Source: Bacillus sp. AZ43
GTDB taxonomy: Bacteria > Actinomycetota > Actinomycetes > Mycobacteriales > Geodermatophilaceae
Assembly (NCBI GenBank): GCA_004570425.1
Contig: SPQJ01000022.1
Span: 1 to 64,000 of the forward strand
DNA length: 64,000 nucleotides
Direction of reading: 5' to 3'
Positions 8,588-16,255 of the stretch are shown in pieces; the first letter of the stretch is position 1, and every line of letters starts with the position of its first letter. The position numbers and the translations under genes were made by a program. The notes beneath the pieces were generated by a model, which was not told the DNA's origin, searched no databases, and saw nothing but the letters and a program-made list of their open reading frames with translations.

Positions 8588-8791
8588 TCACCGCACACCC
8601 CGGCGCCGGGAGCGGGCGGCGAAGGGGGCCCTGAGTGGGTCTTTCGCCAGCACGGCGAGCAGTAGGTAGGTGGCGGCCTGGGCCGACAGCAGCACCACCG
8701 CGGCGGTCGGGCGGTCGGCCGGCCCGGCGAGCACGGCGGCCAGCAGCCACACGGTGCCGGCCAGCAGCACACCGGCGAGGTTCAGTGTCAT
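8588..8791 (-). CDS. Small two-helix membrane protein
   Basis: 67 residues with two hydrophobic helices (about 4-22 and 29-48) and a basic C-terminus (RSRRRGVR), so both ends probably face the cytoplasm. The next gene begins immediately after its stop. A 76-bp gap separates it from the upstream 96-aa gene, the only real gap in this operon. Function unknown. Confidence 0.5.
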   Translation of the reverse strand: MTLNLAGVLLAGTVWLLAAVLAGPADRPTAAVVLLSAQAATYLLLAVLAKDPLRAPFAARSRRRGVR

Positions 8792-8867
8792 TGTTCCTCC
8801 CGAACGGGGGTGCAGCGGGGACGGGGAGCGCAGTCCGCGGCCGGATCACGGGCCGTCGCGGCAGCGG

Positions 8868-9158
8868 TCACGACCGACCTGCCTGGGCGAGGACGACGCG
8901 CGCGGTGACGACCAGCTGGTCGCCGGTGCCCGGCCACGAGCGTTCGGCCAGCCGCCCGGCCACCACCGCGGCCCGCGGCTCGTCGGCGAGCTCGGGCAGC
9001 GCGTGGGCCAGCGCGTCGAGCCGGCGGAGCTCTCGGTCGACGTCGCCGAGCTCGTCGACCAGCTGGTCACGCAGCAGCTGGTACTTGTGCATGCGCTCGG
9101 TGACGTCGGCGAGCCGGGGCGGCAGCTCGAACAGCAGCTCGTCGTCGACCACGCTCAC
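8868..9158 (-). CDS. Small helical protein coupled to the large transposition regulator
   Basis: 96 residues, mostly charged helix (M23-HKYQLLRDQLVDELGDVDRELRRLDAL region) with coiled-coil heptads. The start GTG overlaps the stop of the preceding large protein by 4 bp (GTGA), a sign of translational coupling. It may be an accessory subunit of the transposition machinery; no domain is recognised. Confidence 0.55.
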   Translation of the reverse strand: MSVVDDELLFELPPRLADVTERMHKYQLLRDQLVDELGDVDRELRRLDALAHALPELADEPRAAVVAGRLAERSWPGTGDQLVVTARVVLAQAGRS

Positions 9159-11238
9159 GCCGCCCTCCCGACCAGCAGCGACGCCGCGGCGTCGGGGTGC
9201 AGCGACAGGTCGCCGGCCGCGTCGGTGGTGAGGACGCCGGCGCCGACTAGCGAGGAGGCGGCGACCTTCTCGGCGTTGGACTTGGCCAGCATGTGTCGTC
9301 CTCCTCGGCCGGCCGGCGGGGCGACCGCGCGGGTGAGCGCGGCGTGCACGAGGCGCGCCTGGGTGGTGGTGAGGCCGGAGCGGGCGGCGTCGTAGCGCAG
9401 CACCGCCGCCAACTCGTCGGCCGGGAGCGCGTCAGCGGCGCGGACCAGCGACACCCTGTTCTGCAGTCGGTGCACACGCAGCCCCGAGGAGGGTGCGGCT
9501 GCCGCCAGCACACCCAGAGCGGCCTCCAGGCGGGCGGCGTCGAAGCCGAGCACCTCGGCGAGGGCCTCGGCGGGGACCAGCACACCGAGGGTGTGCAGTG
9601 CCGCCTCGACCCGTCGGGCGTCGGCGGCGACCGGCTCGTCCGAACCGGCTGGGTCGTGGACGGCGCCCTCGCGCGCGGGGGCGCCGGTGCGGGGGAGCAG
9701 GTCGGCCAGGTCGACGGCGAGCAGCTCGGCCAGCTGTAGCAGCAGCGACAGCGGCTGCTCGCCGTGGTTGACGCCGGACTCCAGCCGCCCGACGACCGCG
9801 GTGGTGACGCCGAGGTGCTTGGCGACGTCGCGGCGAGACATGTACATCTCGGCGCGGCGCCGCTGCAGCAGCTCCACGTCCAGCAGTGGACGTTCCGCCG
9901 ATGCGACGTGGGCCGTCGGAGTGGTCGGGGACGTGTCGGGGGAACCGGGGACCGGCGGGCCGATGCGGGTGACGGTCAGTCCCCACCGGCGCAGGGTCGT
10001 CGCGCCGTCGGGGGCGGCACGCTCGACCCGGCGGGGAGTGACGATGATCCCGAGCTCGGTGCGTGCCTCGGACAGCATCCGGGCCAGCCCCTTGTTGCTG
10101 ACCGCGGCCCCGGTGCTGGTGGCCAGCAGCGGCGCGGTCTGCGGTGCTCCGGATGCCAGGCGCAGAAGCCGCTGCGCGGCGACGTACTCGGCCGCGTCGT
10201 GCTCGATGGGCACGCGGCGGCCGTCGATGGTGACGCTGGTGCCGTCGCCGGCGGCGTCGGCGAGGGTGATCGCGCAGACCTCGGCAGTCCCCAGCCGGGC
10301 GGCGGCAAGTGCGCACGCGGCGCCGCGCACCGGCAGCCGGTAGGCGCGCAGCCGCTGCCACACCTCGGCGGTCCGGGCCGCCGCCGACGGCGAGGTCGAC
10401 GCGGTGCCCAGCAGCGCGGGGAGGTCGACGTGCACGAGCAGGCCGGCCCACAGGGAGGCGACCTGGAGGCCGCGGATGTCGGTGACGAACTGGGTCAGCG
10501 TGCCGGCGGTGTCGTACCGGTTGAGCAGCCATCCGGCGATTGCCTCGGTGAGTGACTGGTCGTCGGTGGTGGCGTTGAGCGTCCGGCCGGCGTCAGCGAC
10601 CGCGGCGGCCACCGCTGATGGACCCAGTCCGCCTCGGCGGCGCTGAGCAGCCGCCGGCTGGCGGCCAGCAGCGTGGTCGCGTCGACCAGCGGCAGCCGCC
10701 GCGGCTCGGCCGGGCCCGGGGTGCTGGTCGGGAGAGGCTGGGCGCTGGCTCGGCCGCGGGGTGCGGGTGAGCCGGTCAGGCCGGGCCACGCCGCGGCCGC
10801 ATCGGCGACACCGAGCTCGGCGGGGCACCAGTCGGCCAGCCCGGTGCGCAACGGGTCGGTGACCGGGGGAGCGGTGACCAGCCACAGCCGGACCTGGGCG
10901 GCCGCGGCCAGCAGCACCAGGTCGGTGAGCATGCCCGCGGTGAGGGTCTCGGTGCCGACGATGAGCACGTCGGTGATCCGCCGGACGGCGAGCCGGACGG
11001 GCAGCAGTTGCAGGTTCTCGTCGGCGTTGCGGCCGCCACCGGCCGCGGTGAAGTCAACGCCGACCGCGGCGAGCAGGTCGCGGGTCAGCCAGTCCAGCCG
11101 CCGCATGCCGGGGCGGACCCCGACGGCGATCCGGCCGTGGTCGGGGTCGTTGGCGGCGGCTGGGTGCAGCGCGACGTCGTCGTCGTTGACGACGTGCAGC
11201 ACCGTGAAGCCCGCTGCGGTGGTGGCGGTCGGGCTCAT
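9155..11238 (-). CDS. Large transposition-associated protein with integrase-like, XRE and winged-helix parts; apparent -1 frameshift
   Basis: Two frames together encode about 694 residues. Frame one starts at ATG 11238 (4-bp overlap with the ATPase gene) and is good coding sequence to ...LLSAAEADWV; sense then continues one frame back near 10616-10630 (...AVAAAVADAGRTLNATTDDQ...) to the stop at 9155. One missing C in the coding strand (GGTCCATCA for GGTCCCATCA) would explain it. Parts in order: an unknown alpha/beta N-domain; a region like the catalytic domain of tyrosine recombinases but without a clear Arg-His-Arg-Tyr set; an XRE HTH (MSRRDVAKHLGVTTAVVGRLE); and C-terminal winged helices. 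It takes the operon place where Tn7-like elements often carry a target selector, but no TniQ zinc motif is seen. Confidence 0.65.
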
Positions 11239-12011
11239 GCCGGCACCTCCCAGGCGTCGAAACCGGCGATGCCGACGGCGGGGCCGAGCAGCCGGGTGGT
11301 CAGCGTCGGATGGGTGGGCTTGCCCCGGGCGTGCAGCTCCTGGTTGGCCTTCTGCGCGCCCCTGACCAGCTGTGCCCAGGCGCGGAACTTCCCGTGGCAG
11401 TACCGGGCGTCGATGCGCTGCAGCAGTTCGGGGTCGGCGTCGCGCAGTAGCGGGTGCCAGGCCCGCAAGGTCTGCAGCAGCTCGGGTCCGGTCAGCGGCC
11501 CGAACGCGGCGGTGCGGCCGCGCAGCCGGCTGCGCACGCCCGGCACGCGGCCGATCGAGTCCGGCAGTTCGCTGCCGATGAGCACCAGCGTCCACTCCGG
11601 CGCGGTCTCCTTCAGGTACACCAGCTGGTCCAGCCCGCGGGCCTGGGCGCGGTGGGCCTCGTCGACGACGATGACCGGCGAGCGCTCGTCGAGAAGCTCG
11701 GCCAGGTCGTCGGTGAGGTGGTAGCCCTCGCCGGTGGGCCGGCCACCGGTGAGCTTCTGCAGCAGCCGGGTGGTCATCAGCGTGTGCGTCGCGGTCACGT
11801 CCGACTGCAGGAAGATCCCCAGCCGGCCGGCGGCGGTGACCTCTTCGAGGAACGCCAGGGCGCAGAACGTCTTACCGGTGCCGGGCTCGCCGAGCAGTGC
11901 GGCCATGTCGTTGTCGGCCGCGGTGTGCCGAAGCATGAGGGTGGCCCGGTTGAACGCCAGCGTGCGCACATCGACGGCCTCGGTGAGTCCCTTGAGGTGG
12001 CGGCCGATCAC
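11235..12011 (-). CDS. tnsC: AAA+ ATPase, TnsC/TniB/MuB-like
   Basis: This 258-residue ATPase has Walker A G41-EPGTGKT48 and Walker B VIVVDEAH (113-120), a sensor-like stretch (LVLIGSE), and a C-terminal helical lid. Such proteins form ATP-bound filaments on DNA that connect target choice to the transposase. The start GTG overlaps the transposase stop by 4 bp (GTGA) and the stop overlaps the next start by 4 bp (ATGA). The size matches the short TnsC/IstB-like group; TnsC is preferred over IstB because the partner transposase has the Mu-type C-terminal barrel and the element has Tn7-like ends. Confidence 0.85.
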   Translation of the reverse strand: MIGRHLKGLTEAVDVRTLAFNRATLMLRHTAADNDMAALLGEPGTGKTFCALAFLEEVTAAGRLGIFLQSDVTATHTLMTTRLLQKLTGGRPTGEGYHLTDDLAELLDERSPVIVVDEAHRAQARGLDQLVYLKETAPEWTLVLIGSELPDSIGRVPGVRSRLRGRTAAFGPLTGPELLQTLRAWHPLLRDADPELLQRIDARYCHGKFRAWAQLVRGAQKANQELHARGKPTHPTLTTRLLGPAVGIAGFDAWEVPA

Positions 12012-13560
12012 GGCAGCACCTCCGGCTCGTCGCCGGCCGCAGCGTTCGGGGCGGCACCCGGAGCGCCGTCGTCGAACAGGTCCTCGAGGTTCACCCCGAG
12101 CTCGTCACCGGCGTAGGCGGCGGCGTTCTGCCCGTAGGTGGTCTCCTCACCGTTGGTGGCCCGGGCCCGGTCGGCGGCCGCGGACCGCATGCGCGCGCCC
12201 TCGCGCTCGGCGTCGCGCAGCGCCCGGTACTGCCGGTGCCGCTCGGCCAGCAGCGCGGTCCGCTGGGCGGCGGTCAGTGTGGCCGAGGGGAACGCGGTGC
12301 ACACCCACTGCTCGCCGTCGAACACCTCGATGAACTGGTGCTCCAGCTCGACGTTCGGCAGGTATCGAACGGTGACCTTGCGCCCGACAAGCCGGCGAGC
12401 TCGGCGGCGACGAAGTCGACGGTGCGGAACCGGATGCCGTTCTTGTTCACGCTGCGCAGGTGCTTGGCGGTCAGCATCGCCGGCATCAGCTGCTCGCCGG
12501 TGGCCCGGCGCAGCTGGTTGGTGTCGGCGGCCCAGCTGCGCAGGGGCGTGGTGCCCAGCTGCCCGTGGACCCGGACGGCGTTGTACTCCTCCAGCGCCCA
12601 CCGCTCGCCCTGGGCGATGAGCAGGTCCTCGCCGAGCAGCGCGGCGCCGCTGGTGTGGTCGCCCCAGTACTTGTGCCCGGTGAACGACGCCGGACCTTCG
12701 GTGTAGCCGGGCATCGTGCTGTAGCACTCGACCTGGCTGATGCCCTGCCAGGACTCGATCTTGCCCTTCTCCCAGCCGGCGAACGGGGTGACCGCCGAGC
12801 CCATGGTGGCCAGCCGGACGACCAGATCGGTGACCAGGTCGGCGAGGTTGGACTTGGCGTTGTCCCACACGATCTCGTCGGGGATGCCGCCGACCCACAC
12901 CTCCTGCCCGTCGAGCAGGTAGGGCCGGACGGCCACGCCGCGGGCGATGCACGCGGCGACGTCCTCGGCCCGCGGCGGGCCGGGGGTGAACACCGTGGCC
13001 ATGACCATCCGGTGCTTGCACTCGATGACGGTCGTCTGGTGCAGCTTGAGCGGCTTGGTTCCGCGGGAGGGGATCACGAACACCGGCACCTCCTGGCTGT
13101 CGAGCTCCCAACGGGCGTTGCGCACCGGCACATCGACCTTCAGGTACATCCGCGACCCGATGAGGGTCTTGGCGCCGTCGCCCTTCACCGCGCGGGCCAG
13201 CCCGTTGTCGGCGTAGTTGCGCAGCGCCGCGGTGAACGACGGATACGACGGAGTTGCCTTATCGGTGGCGCTCAACTGCTGCCAGGCCCGCTTCAGCGTG
13301 CTGTTGGCCGACACCACCGCCAGCACCGCCGGGGTGACCTGCCAGCCGGCGCGGGGAGCGGGGTCGGGGACGTCGCGCACGCCGGCGAGGCCGTCGGCCA
13401 GCTCCTTGGCGTGGCTCCTCAGCCAGCGGCGGACCTGCCGGACGGTCACGTCGGCGGCGGCCGCGGCGCGGCGCGCGGCGTCCTCGGGCACGGTCCCGTC
13501 GGGGCGTTGCGCGGCGACCGCGATCGCCAGCGCCGCGCGCCGCTTCCAGCCGGCGGTCAC
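12008..13560 (-). CDS. tnsB: DDE transposase, Mu/TnsB-like, with an apparent -1 frameshift near its C-terminus
   Basis: The rve/RNase H core shows an intact triad: D154 (WELDSQ), D233 (VWDNAK) and E269 (GKIES), with 35 residues between the last two. An N-terminal HTH region (about 30-120) precedes it and a Mu-type beta-barrel follows. GTG 13560 overlaps the upstream stop (GTGA). After ...VDFVAAELAG, about residue 390, the frame turns to nonsense, while the adjacent -1 frame continues with VGRKVTVRYLPN...FIEVFDGEQWVCTA and a charged tail to the stop at 12008, about 517 residues in all. The break lies at 12388-12396 and would be mended by one extra C (GGCCTTGTC for GGCTTGTC). It could be a real mutation, a sequencing deletion or a slip site. 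Confidence 0.85.
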
Positions 13561-14177
13561 CGGGACACCCCGCCGGGAACACGCAGCTGACCGGCCAGCG
13601 CCGTGCCGGCCAGCGCCTCGACGGTCCCGGTGACCAGGTCGTGCAGCAGCGACGTGGCCGGCGCCGACAGTGCCAGCAGCCGGACCCCGACCAGGCGAAC
13701 GTCGCAGTCGGCGGCCCACGTGGCGAGCTCGGCCAGCCGGGTGTGCACGTCGGCGTCGAGGAGGGGGTGGCTCGGCGGCGCGGTCCGCACCACGTCGACG
13801 ACGGCGTCGCCGGCCGCGGTGCGCCAGGTCAGCGGCGAGCCCGGCGCGGTCGCCGGCGCCAGCTTCCACTGCGCCGGCAGTCGGAAGAAGCGGTCGTACA
13901 CGCCGAGGAAGCCGGCCAGCTGCTGGCGGGCGGCGGCGTGCCGGGCCGGCATGCCGTGCGCGGTGACAATCCGGCCAGCCAGCGCCATCGCATCGGCCGC
14001 CCGCTGCCAGGCCGGGCTTGCCGCCGGGGCGGCCAGGTGCTCGGCCAGGGCGAGCTCGCAGCGGTCGTTCAAGGCGGGGTGGAACCCGCGGTAGCCCGAG
14101 CCCTTGCCCTGTCCCCGGGGGCGGGGGGCGGCCCGGTCGAGTCCGGTCGCCCGGGGCCGGTCGATGACGGCGTGCAC
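13557..14177 (-). CDS. First protein of the transposition operon, possibly a degenerate TnsA-like subunit
   Basis: 206 residues from GTG 14177, chosen because AGAGGA lies 8 nt upstream; GTG 14258 is a longer alternative without a ribosome site. Its stop overlaps the transposase start (GTGA). The position just before tnsB and the strand-like pair LTWRTAAGDAVVDVVRT ... CDVRLVGVRLLAL recall TnsA endonucleases, but I see no clean D-x(n)-E/Q-x-K catalytic set. It is therefore either a diverged or inactive TnsA-like protein or an unrelated DNA-binding subunit. Confidence 0.55.
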   Translation of the reverse strand: MHAVIDRPRATGLDRAAPRPRGQGKGSGYRGFHPALNDRCELALAEHLAAPAASPAWQRAADAMALAGRIVTAHGMPARHAAARQQLAGFLGVYDRFFRLPAQWKLAPATAPGSPLTWRTAAGDAVVDVVRTAPPSHPLLDADVHTRLAELATWAADCDVRLVGVRLLALSAPATSLLHDLVTGTVEALAGTALAGQLRVPGGVSR

Positions 14178-14366
14178 GTCGGTGGTCCTCTCGGTTGTCG
14201 CGCTGGCCGGTCGGCGCAGCGGACGGGGACCGTGCCGTCGTCCCCCCTGAACGGACACCCGTCATGGGCAACCGGTTGGCCCCCCGAGGGGAAGCGCTCG
14301 GAGCCACCTTCGGCATGCGCCGTCGGCGACTCCGGGCGTCGGAGCGCCACGGCAGTCGAACCTTAT

Positions 14367-14382
14367 TCGAACGGAGGTTCGA
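14367..14382. promoter_or_regulatory. LexA (SOS) box
   Basis: TCGAACGGAGGTTCGA is a perfect palindrome in the form TCGAAC-N4-GTTCGA, the consensus LexA box of mycobacteria and other actinobacteria. It lies 190 bp upstream of the transposition operon start and about 248 bp upstream of mod, so DNA damage could induce one or both. Confidence 0.7.
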
Positions 14383-14440
14383 TCAAGATCCCCGGGAGCG
14401 CAAGGTCAACAAGCGCCGATGCGAGCTGGCGGCCGCTGAT

Positions 14441-14476
14441 GCTGCGGATCTGGCGGGCTCCGCGCTGCGGATCTGG
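14441..14476. repeat. 13-bp direct repeat
   Basis: GCTGCGGATCTGG occurs at 14441-14453 and 14464-14476, 23 bp apart (about two helical turns) and upstream of mod. It may be a protein-binding tandem site. Confidence 0.4.
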
Positions 14477-14629
14477 AGCACTCCATGACCGGCGGATCGG
14501 CGCCTGTACGGGTGAATGCGACGCCGCCGGCGGCGCGCATGGTGCATGTGGGACCGCAGAGCCGACATCCGGAGCAATCGGTCCCCCACGGTCCGTGAGC
14601 GACGTACCGTGCGTGACCGAGGAGGAACT

Positions 14630-16255
14630 GTGGCGAGTGGTCGACGGCTTGAGCTGTCCTGGTCCAACAAGGACATGCGGCTGCTGTCGCACGGGGCGGA
14701 TCGGTACGAGTGGGTGCAGCCCACGGACTGGCGCGTCTCCGAGGTGCGACTGCTGGACGAGGTTGCCGACGTCGGCGAGGAGCCGGAGGGCAACCTGGTC
14801 ATCCACGGCGACGCTCTGCACGCCCTGACCTCGCTGACCGCCACCCCGGAGTTGGCTGAGGCCTATGTCGGCAAGGTCAAGCTCTGCTACATCGACCCGC
14901 CGTTCAACACCGGCGAGACGTTCAAGGACTACGACGACGCGGTCGAGCACTCGGTGTGGCTGACGATGCTCCGAGACCGACTGGTGCAGATCCGCCGGCT
15001 GCTCGCCGACGACGGCAGCGTGTGGGTACACCTCGATGACGCCGAGCAGCACCGGGCGCGGTGCGTCCTCGATGAGGTCTTCGGGGTGCAGAACTTCGTG
15101 GCGACGGTCATCTGGAAGAAGAGCCACAGCCGCAACAACTCCGCGCAGCACTTCTCCTCCGACCACGACTTCATCCACGTCTACGCCCGGAACAAGGACG
15201 CCTGGCGTCGCAATCGTGTGTCGCGGACGGCGAAGAGCGACGCCGACTTCTGGAACCCGGACGGCGACCCGCGCGGGGACTGGCGGCGGTCGGACCTGAC
15301 CGCGGCGAAGCCGTACAGCGACGGTGCCTACGAGGTGGTCGGGCCCCACGGGGACGTGTTCACGCCCCGTGCGGGTCGGTTCTGGGGCTTGTCCCGGGAG
15401 AGCTTCGAGGAACTGCGCGCCGACAACCGCCTCTGGTGGGGAAAGACCGGCCGCACGTTCCCCTTCCGCAAGCGGTTCAAGAGCGAACTCGGCGGCCTGG
15501 TCCCCACGACCGTCTGGCCGGATGAGGAGGTCGGCAACAACCGCGAGGCGAAGGGCGAGATCGTCGCGCTCCTCGGACGCAAGGCCATCTTCGCGACCCC
15601 CAAGCCCGAGCGGCTGATGGAGCAGATCATCCACATCGCCTCCGAGCCGGGAGACGTCGTGCTCGACTGCTTCGCCGGCTCCGGCACCACGGCGGCGGTG
15701 GCCCACAAGATGGGCCGCCGGTACGTCACCGTGGAGCTGTCCGAGGACAACCTCGAGACCTACGTCCGCCCGCGGCTGGAGAAGGTCGTCAAGGGCGAGG
15801 ACCCCGGCGGCGTCACCGGCTCGACCGGGTGGTCCGGAGGCGGCGGATTCCGCCTGCTGCGCGTCGCACCGAGCATGTTCGAGGCCGACGAGGACGGGGA
15901 CCTGTTCCTGGCCGACTGGGCCGTCGGCGGCGACCTCGCGCGGGCGGTGTGCGCCCAGGTGCGCTACGACTACGAGCCGGCCGGTCCGTTCACCGGCCGC
16001 AAGGGCCGCAGCCGGCTGGCCGTGCTGGACGGGATGCTCACCGCCGGTGTCGCCGAACTGCTGCTGTCCAAGTTGGCCGACAAGGAGACCCTGCTGGTGG
16101 TCGCCCAGGCCATCGAGCCAGAGGCCGAGGAGCTGCTGACCGCCCGCCGCGGCGGCTCGAAGGTCCGCAAGATGCCGCGCGACCTGGCCCGCCGCGGGAT
16201 CCTCCCCAGCCGCCTGGTCACGCTGACCTCGACTCCGGACGGTGCCACGTCATGA
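14630..16255 (+). CDS. mod: Type III restriction-modification DNA methyltransferase (Mod)
   Basis: Mod methylates one adenine (N6) in an asymmetric target and gives specificity to the Res complex. The 541-residue protein has the catalytic motif D89-P-P-F-N93 followed by the AdoMet motif D346-C-F-A-G-S-G (beta-group order), with the target-recognition domain between. GTG 14630 has GGAGGA close upstream; longer frames have an Arg-rich, unlikely N-terminus. The stop overlaps the res start by 4 bp (ATGA). A C-terminal extension after residue 400 is typical of Mod subunits that bind Res. Confidence 0.93.
   Translation: MASGRRLELSWSNKDMRLLSHGADRYEWVQPTDWRVSEVRLLDEVADVGEEPEGNLVIHGDALHALTSLTATPELAEAYVGKVKLCYIDPPFNTGETFKDYDDAVEHSVWLTMLRDRLVQIRRLLADDGSVWVHLDDAEQHRARCVLDEVFGVQNFVATVIWKKSHSRNNSAQHFSSDHDFIHVYARNKDAWRRNRVSRTAKSDADFWNPDGDPRGDWRRSDLTAAKPYSDGAYEVVGPHGDVFTPRAGRFWGLSRESFEELRADNRLWWGKTGRTFPFRKRFKSELGGLVPTTVWPDEEVGNNREAKGEIVALLGRKAIFATPKPERLMEQIIHIASEPGDVVLDCFAGSGTTAAVAHKMGRRYVTVELSEDNLETYVRPRLEKVVKGEDPGGVTGSTGWSGGGGFRLLRVAPSMFEADEDGDLFLADWAVGGDLARAVCAQVRYDYEPAGPFTGRKGRSRLAVLDGMLTAGVAELLLSKLADKETLLVVAQAIEPEAEELLTARRGGSKVRKMPRDLARRGILPSRLVTLTSTPDGATS

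Larger units (their letters stand above)
14178..14629. promoter_or_regulatory. Divergent regulatory region between the transposition operon and the type III RM genes
   Basis: This 452-bp stretch holds no convincing gene. It contains a 10-bp perfect palindrome CAACCGGTTG (14269-14278), an SOS box (14367-14382), an overlapping 8-bp inverted repeat TCGAACCT/AGGTTCGA (14356-14363, 14375-14382), and a 13-bp direct repeat GCTGCGGATCTGG (14441-14453 and 14464-14476). Leftward and rightward promoters must lie here; no -10/-35 pair stands out. Confidence 0.6.

Noticed and set aside
9155-10630. Functional tyrosine integrase mobilising the island
   Set aside because: The recombinase-like region lacks a visible Arg-His-Arg-Tyr set, and the ends are those of a DDE element (5-bp duplication, long TIRs).
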